64,000 nucleotides of DNA from Primula veris. Its lineage: Eukaryota; Streptophyta; Magnoliopsida; Ericales; Primulaceae. A program made the position numbers and the translations under genes. Each line of letters begins with the position of its first letter. The stretch's first letter is position 1. This document shows positions 57,744 through 64,000 of this stretch, piece after piece. The DNA lies in assembly GCA_963682055.1 (NCBI GenBank), contig OY821742.1, forward strand, positions 9,455,752 through 9,519,751, read 5' to 3'. A model generated the notes under the pieces. That model had not been told where the DNA came from and did no database searches. It worked only from the letters and a program-made list of their open reading frames with translations.

Positions 57744-60171
57744 ATGGAGCTTTTGCCATCTTATTATTCTCTTCCACTCTTTTTATCTTTTATTTTGTTC
57801 TTATTCATGATCAGAAAATACAAAAATAATTCTCGAAAATGTCCCCCGGGACCATGGAGACTTCCTATTATAGGGAATTTGCACCAATTAGCCAGTGGTC
57901 CGCTCCATCATACCATGAGTGACCTGGCCAAGAAACATGGGCCTGTCATGCACCTACAGTTGGGCGAGATTTCGGCTGTAGTGATTTCATCTCCCGAAGC
58001 AGCCAAAGAAGTTTTCAATACACATGACACAACGTTCGCTGATAGGCCTTGTATGATATTCGCTCAAATATTCTCCTTCAATTATATCAACGTGGTGTTT
58101 TCTCCGTATGGAGACTACTGGAAGGAACTCCGCAAAATTTGCATGTTGGCACTCTTAAACACAAAACGAGTTCGGTCCTACAGGTTGATATTTTGGTGTT
58201 ATAATTGACGAACATGCACTTAAATAAACTAAATTTGGATAGATATATTGTTCAATAAACTAGTTTCAATTCTAACGACTATGCAAATCACTAAACTGTT
58301 TCGTTGGCATTTTTACAATGAATTGATTCCAAGTTTGATACAACAAAATAGGGACGAATATGCATGCTAAATTGCGAATTTGGTAAAAAGTGCATGTTAT
58401 TTATTGGACATTGGTCTTCTATTACCTTGATCTGAAAAGATACTTTTATACTTATCTCATATAAGCCTTGAATGAAGTATTTTGACAGCAAGTAATTATT
58501 ATTATACGTGCTCTCCCACAGCTAACCCATTTTCTAGTCCTACGTACAGGTCGATTAGAGAAGATGAGGCCAATAACGTCATTAAGTCGATCTTGTTGTC
58601 TCCAGGAGTCCCTGTCAATCTCACAGAGAAAATAACGTCGATGATAGCTGACGTAACAAGTAGGACAGCTTTTGGTTCCAAATGCAAAGTTAAAGATGAG
58701 TTTATATCGCTTGTTAAGCAAAGTGGAAAGTTGGGAACCAAATTCTATATGCCTGATGTATTTCCTACTTTTAAGTTTTTGCACTCAATTAGTAAGGAAG
58801 ATATTGCGGTTCTGGATAAAATAAAACGCCGTATTAATAAGGTTCTTAACAATATCGTTGATGACCATATAGCAAAAAGGGAAAAACGGTTGCTTCGCCT
58901 TGATGAATCTCATGAAAAAGAAGAAGAAGAAAAAGATCTAGTAGATGTACTTTTGGATGTACAACAAAGTTCACAACATCAATTCTTTGACAGAGATAAT
59001 ATCAAAGCTGTTGTTCTGGTATGTATCGATCACATCAATGAGAATAGTACCTCTTGAATGTGCTTAATTAAGCGTTTGATTATTAAAACACTAACATATA
59101 TAGGATTACTTCTTGCAGATCTTTACATTAACAAATACTATGACCTTACCCCTTACATCATTGATGTTGTAAATCAAATGTTCCAGATTTGTTCATGCAG
59201 TGATTTAAGTAACAAGAAGAACACCTTGGAAATATAGGGCTAATTAGTTGGCTGCAGATCATAAGCAAGTAAACTAACTTGTTAAGCCTGCAAAAAAAAT
59301 CTGATTCAACCCGCTTTCAACTATTTTTAGTTGATAAACAAGAAACTCAGTTTTACACTGACCAATGTAATATAATGCGGTCAGCAGTTATACAAGGTTG
59401 AGCTCAAAAAATAGGAGTTCAACCAAACAAGCACTTAATATTCAGGGTTTTTTTTAACATTTTCTATGCTTTTAGATTTTCTCTACAAAAGTTTATAAGA
59501 AAAACTAAACCATATAAAATCACTCATTGTTGGCTTAAATTCTTCTGTCTTTTCAGGATGTGTTCGCGGCCGGGATAGAGACTTCTGCTGCGGCCACAGA
59601 ATGGGCGATGGCGGAAATGATAAAAAATCCACGAGTAATGAAGAAAGCACAAGCAGAGGTGAGGAATATCGCCAAAGGGAAGGATAATGTTGATGAAACA
59701 AACATTGAACAATTGAACTACCTCAAGTTAGTCATCAAAGAAACCTTACGATTACATCCATCACTTCCTTTGTCATTACCAAGAGAAGCAAGGGAAAGTA
59801 TTAAAGTTAGCGGTTACGACATTCCTGCCAAAACAATGGTCATAGCTAATGTGAGGGCAATAGGACGAGATCCAAATTATTGGAGAAACGCCGAGTGTTT
59901 TGAGCCGGAGAGATTTGATGGTTCTCAAACCAGTTTTAGAGGGATTAATTTTGAGTATATACCATTTGGAGCTGGTAGAAGGATATGTCCCGGGATTTCA
60001 TTTGGGATTGCAACTATTGAACTTTTACTAGCTCAGTTATTGTTCCACTTCGATTGGAAACTCCTGAACGGAACTAAACCAGAAGAATTTGACATGACAG
60101 AAGAGGCCGGAGCTAATGTGGTTCGAAAAAATGCCCTATATCTAATCGGCATCCCTTACACTTCTAAATGA
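57744..60171 (+). CDS. cytochrome P450, CYP71 clade (CYP71D-like), three exons, intact
   Basis: Exons 57744-58183, 58550-59018, 59557-60171 give 507 aa. Start at MELLPSYYSLPLF; the frame is open a little upstream but without ATG. Features in order: hydrophobic ER anchor, proline hinge KCPPGPWRLPIIGNLHQL, C-helix WKELRKIC, I-helix [12 protein letters not shown] (usual AGTDTS with two changes but the acidic-Thr pair kept), K-helix KETLRLHP, PERF (FEPERFDG), haem loop [11 protein letters not shown] microsomal mono-oxygenase of specialised metabolism; substrate cannot be told from sequence. The family usually has one phase-0 or two introns; here two. The broken copy at 19650-20264 is its paralogue. 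Confidence 0.94.
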
Positions 60172-61960
60172 GTGCTATAATTTAGTTCCTTAATTGTTTA
60201 CCAAATGTTTCTTTAGTAATGTACTATCATTTACGCATGTTACGTAAGAGATGCAAAATGTATGACGTTTTTCTCTCAAATAAGTGGTTGTTATTCCCAC
60301 AGAGAGTAACACCACACACCTGATTTGTATTCCCCTACTTCAAGAAATAAATGTTCACTCCCTTAATGTTACGACGCTGTGATGTGGAGTAACAATACCA
60401 TAGACCCGGTACATTAGAAGTTAGATCGTGACATCTACTAAAAACTCAATATGTATTAATTAACTCCAAAATAATTATTTTAAAAATAATTCAAAATTAA
60501 AATTAAAAAATTATATAGGTTGTTACATCCTTATTTATAGTATAGCGGATTCATACAAGTGTTTCTTCTATCCTAGAGTACAACTTTAATTTGTTGACAT
60601 TACAAAAGTCTGATAACTTTAATAGACTCCATTTGTTTTCTTAATCTGTACATAATACAAACAAGATCCAATAATTGATTTTAATTTCTTGATCAGAAGA
60701 CAAACACCAACACCTGTGGTGACAGTCGACAACGAGGAGGGAGGGGTTACGGCATGTGCGGAGGCGTAGTGTGGTGTCGTGTGCAGGGATTATTAAGTCA
60801 AAGGCAGGCGCGGCCCAGACCCAAACCGAGTAAAGTTTGGGCCTTGAGCAATTGATTAGAAAAAAAAATTACAGGCAACATCCGACTATATTTTTAGTAT
60901 ATTTGGTAGTTAAAATAAAAATATTAAACACCAATTTGTTTACAATGTTTTGCAATAACTTAAATGATAAAGTAGTTTAATATACATAAAAGATCATGAG
61001 TTCGAAACTCTTTATTTACAATTAATTTTGTTTTCATTTTGATTTGTATTTATCAAGCAACAAACAAAATTCGAGTTTTACGTATTTCGAGAAACCGGAC
61101 CCGCACCGGTCAAAGGGGGCAATGACAAAAATTAGTTTGAATTAAGGAAAAAATATATATATATATCAAACTAAGTATTCCCAAAAACTAATATTGCATA
61201 AAATACTAAAAAAAACTCCAAATTCTCTCTTAGCAATGGATTTTTTTAGCTAGGAAAAGTAATTCCCAAACTATGGTTCTTTTGAAACTATTTACCAATC
61301 ACGGTTATTTATTATAAAAAGATCATGCTATTCTAACTCTATTCTTAAATAACTCTCCAACTATCATCATATACATATTATCATATACATTTTTAAACGA
61401 TTCCTAAATAACTTCACATCTTTAATTGTATTTAATCAAAAAAAAATATCATAGAAGGGATCAAATAGATAGATTGCAAATTTACACGGCCTTTGTATTA
61501 TACTTCCTCCGTTTTCAATTAATTGTTTTCTACGAAATTACATATAATTTTGATTGGTTTATTACATGTATCAAAATTTTCACTCCGATAATTTTGATAT
61601 AAGTTATTGACCGATTAAATTAGACGTAGTTTCATAATGAAGAAAATTAATTTGGAACAGAGTTAGTAATTTTTTTCTCCATTTTTATTTGTGCATTTCA
61701 TTGGACCAAAAGTTGACCCGACCCGGATATATAACAAATATTACTATTATATTTATCAAATTTCCCTTAAACCCTACAAACCTGTTTTTAGGGTTTCAAG
61801 GAAAAAAAATTCCAACTTCAGCCTCTGTCAATACAACAATCAATAGATACATATACATATAAATAAATAAATATATATATTCAGAATACCCAAGCCATGA
61901 GTTTTACCATTAGCTCCAAAACCAAAAATAAAACCAAAACCCTAATCTCACTTATCAGAG
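60172..61960. other. intergenic region between P450 and NAF1
   Basis: 60,172-60,630 still matches 20,265-21,290 in patches (P450 3' flank). A Stowaway MITE lies at 61503-61666. GAGTTCGAAACTC near 60,998 looks like a pol III B box without a clear partner. Start of NAF1 5' UTR with a uORF near the right end. No other gene. Confidence 0.6.
61503..61666. mobile_element. Stowaway-like MITE, 164 bp
   Basis: CTTCCTCCGTTTTCAATTAA at the left and the imperfect complement (ATTAATTTGGAACAGAGTTAG) at the right, flanked by TA. AT-rich, no ORF. Confidence 0.8.
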
Positions 61961-61983
61961 ATGTTACCAAATCTCACAATTGA
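61897..61983 (+). promoter_or_regulatory. upstream ORF overlapping the NAF1 start codon
   Basis: ATG at 61897 (CAAGCCATGAG) opens a 28-codon frame that ends at TGA 61981-61983, after the NAF1 ATG at 61961 and in another frame. If the transcript starts upstream, ribosomes that use it cannot simply resume at NAF1. Confidence 0.5.
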
Positions 61984-62875
61984 AGAACCAAACAACAAAT
62001 CTGAGCAAAACCCACTTCAATTAGATCCTTCAATTACTGATCTTGAGGATTTTTGTTCTTCTTTTCTCGATTTTGATTCTATTAAGGATTGGCAAGAACA
62101 GGGTTTACCTATGGATGACGTGGCAATTTCAAACCTTAATTTAGAAAAGGATGGTACCTTTGAGAAATTTGGGGATTTGGGTACTTTAATTGGTGAAAAT
62201 ATGGAGAAGGTTAAGCTTGAAGATAATAAAAGTTTTAATTTGGAAAAAGATGATACCTTTGAGAAATTTGGAGATTTGGGTACTCTAATTGGTGAAAATA
62301 TGGAGAAGGTTAAGCTTGAAGATAATAAAAGTTTTAATTTGGAAAAAGATGATACCTTTGAGAAATTTGGAGATTTGGGTACTCTAATTGGTGAAAATAT
62401 GGAGAAGGTTAAGCTTGAAGATAATAAAAGTTTTAATTTGGAAAAAGATGATACCTTTGAGAAATTTGGAGATTTGGGTACTTTAATTGATGAAAATATG
62501 AATAGTGTTAAGCTTGTGGAGTTGAATAATAATAAAGGTTTGGATTCTAAATTGGAAAAGGGTGATACTATTGGGAAATTTGAGGGTTTGGGTACTTTAA
62601 TTGATGAAAATATGGGGAAGGTTAGTGTAAAGAGTGAGGAAGTTGAGAGTGATGATAGTTCTTCGGATAGTGAGAGTGAGAGTGAGAGTGAGTCGTCGGA
62701 TTCTTCTTCGAGTAGTGAAGAGGATGTGGAGCGTGTGAAGGAGAAGGTTGAAATGGAGGATGGTGAAATACACGATTCAGATGTGGAGAAGATGGTGGGT
62801 TGGAGTGAAGATGAGTTTGGTGACGAGGATGGCGGGATTCCGAAAGGGCCTATTAAGTCTAGAAATGAGATTAAG
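61961..62875 (+). CDS. NAF1: NAF1 (H/ACA snoRNP assembly factor), first exon; rest lies beyond the window
   Basis: 305 codons from MLPNLTIEEPNNK to a splice donor (AAG then GTATTG at 62876). The end of the exon, GEIHDSD, then a W-SEDE acidic stretch and GPIKSRNEIKVL, is the run-in to the NAF1 core domain of plant proteins, and a Ser/Asp/Glu-rich stretch precedes it. NAF1 brings dyskerin (NAP57/CBF5) to nascent H/ACA RNAs in the nucleus before GAR1 replaces it. A 33-aa repeat is present four times, plus a diverged fifth, at about residues 60-220. The core domain is not in the window, so identity rests on the linker region. Confidence 0.78.
62140..62515 (+). repeat. 99-bp in-frame tandem repeat in NAF1 exon 1
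   Basis: Four near-identical 99-bp units (LEKDDTFEKFGDLGTLIGEN, then MEKVKLEDNKSFN) and a diverged fifth unit to about 62,620. The nucleotide identity between units is very high, so the expansion is recent. Confidence 0.95.
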
Positions 62876-64000
62876 GTATTGAGCTCTATCTTCTTCTTTA
62901 ATCTGTTTAAGTATCAATGTTTTTTTTGGGGGTAAGTTTCAGTGCTTGCTTGGTTGTGTCTATTAAGCAATAGTTTTTTTTAGACAAGAGAAATATTTTG
63001 GTGAATCCAGGTTAAGGCTTTATCTTACACCACAGAAGGAAAAAGAAAGCCGGCGTAATAGCTGTACAACCAAATGCACTGATCACTTTAGAAGCAAAGC
63101 AAATTGTCAAATAGAGATGTTGTTTTAAAGTCATTTATCAGTTTCATGTTTCATACTCGTTTTGTATGTAAACATATGGATATTGAGGAAGCTTACATGA
63201 AAATATTTTGGCAATAGCTGTGACTTAGCAAACCAGTACTGGAATGAGGGAGATATTCTAAGCACTAGTTGTATTTAATTATAAAAATAATTTATTTGGA
63301 GACACTGAGCATTCGTAGTTTGAAACCATAGGTATTTCTTTTTACTAGTTAAAGAAACCAGTACTAGAGCACTGTTCAATACAAGGATGAAACAAAAGCC
63401 AAATTCTTTTTTGCAGTTTTTTTCTTTCCGGCACAAATTAATGTAAAATACTATGTGCGATCTCTACTCTAAGCAGAATCCCGACTTAACGGAACAAGGC
63501 AAGAGCATCACGACAGATTTGATATCTTTTGGGGAATTTCTGGGCAATTTTTAGGCCTTTTTTTTTTTAACGTTTGAATTTAGTTCGTAGTCTGACAATA
63601 GACTGGGTAAACAATGACAAGGATATACCTATAGTTTTGCAATTTTGTTTATAGTGCCTTGTATAGTTTTGTTGTGCGTGTCGGTTTACTACAGAAAACA
63701 ACACGAACTCAGAACTCTACTAAGGTGATTGAACCTATTTTGAAATAGTGACATGGCAGAGTTGAGGTTTCATGAACCAAAATTTAAAATCTTTTTAACC
63801 ATTTTGACAAATGTTGTCTCTCATACTTCAAAAAGCATAGTATTTGCTATTTTCTTAACGAGATTCTATTTATTTGTTTTGATGCCCATGGGACTTCAGT
63901 ATCTCTAAGCTTTTATTGTGTGTGTGTGTGTCGGTCTGCGTGTGTCACTGTGTTCGTTTCTATTTATATCCATTATGAAGAACAATTTGCACAATAGCTA
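62876..64000 (+). other. NAF1 intron 1 (open at window end)
   Basis: AT-rich with no exon that I recognise as the NAF1 core. A (TG)n tract lies near 63,918-63,931. Confidence 0.5.

Overview
The window reads as nuclear DNA of a flowering plant, most likely a eudicot. Evidence: AT-rich sequence, many short exons with GT/AG introns, plant-specific families (a STRUBBELIG-type receptor kinase, a plant SCAMP, a CYP71-clade P450, NAF1, a plant mobile domain protein), Arabidopsis-type telomere-like repeats, and plant transposons (Tat-like Ty3/gypsy, MULE, hAT, Stowaway, TRIM). I cannot name the species.

Layout. (1) 339-8210: complete 16-exon STRUBBELIG-receptor-family LRR kinase, with a TRIM element in intron 9. 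(2) 10651-17588: complete 12-exon SCAMP gene; its first intron holds degenerate ~0.3 kb tandem repeats and a later intron a foldback MITE. (3) 17.6-25.7 kb: intergenic DNA with MITEs, two foldback elements with 5-bp target duplications, and a broken P450 copy (19650-20264). (4) 25740-44098: one complete 18.36-kb Tat-like Ty3/gypsy LTR retrotransposon (target duplication CAACA). Its gag-pol is decayed, it has 3' tandem repeats, a five-exon antisense gene, and at least five more small antisense coiled-coil genes, each behind its own TATA box. A 979-bp hAT element is nested in it. (5) 46041-55631: one complete 9.6-kb MULE with imperfect ~68-bp inverted termini and a perfect 9-bp target duplication ATTGGTTTT. 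It carries an intact spliced plant-mobile-domain gene and an intact 898-aa transposase fused to a C-terminal OTU-type cysteine protease. Between and around the genes lie a telomere-like array, a 56-bp minisatellite and eleven copies of one palindrome family. (6) 57744-60171: intact CYP71-type P450, source-like paralogue of the broken copy. (7) 61961-62875: first exon of NAF1, which runs out of the window.

How the parts relate. The two P450 loci are an ancient tandem duplication later pushed apart by the retrotransposon and the MULE, which together supply about 28 kb of the 37 kb between them. The paralogous locus supplies an empty site that proves one foldback insertion. The strongest candidate for a new system is the MULE: two intact proteins (one probably catalytic with an attached deubiquitinase-like domain, one PMD) together with a palindrome family that sits in the termini and in front of both genes. 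The second candidate is the array of small antisense genes in the retrotransposon. All gene models come from reading splice sites and protein similarity by eye; none has been tested against transcripts or databases.
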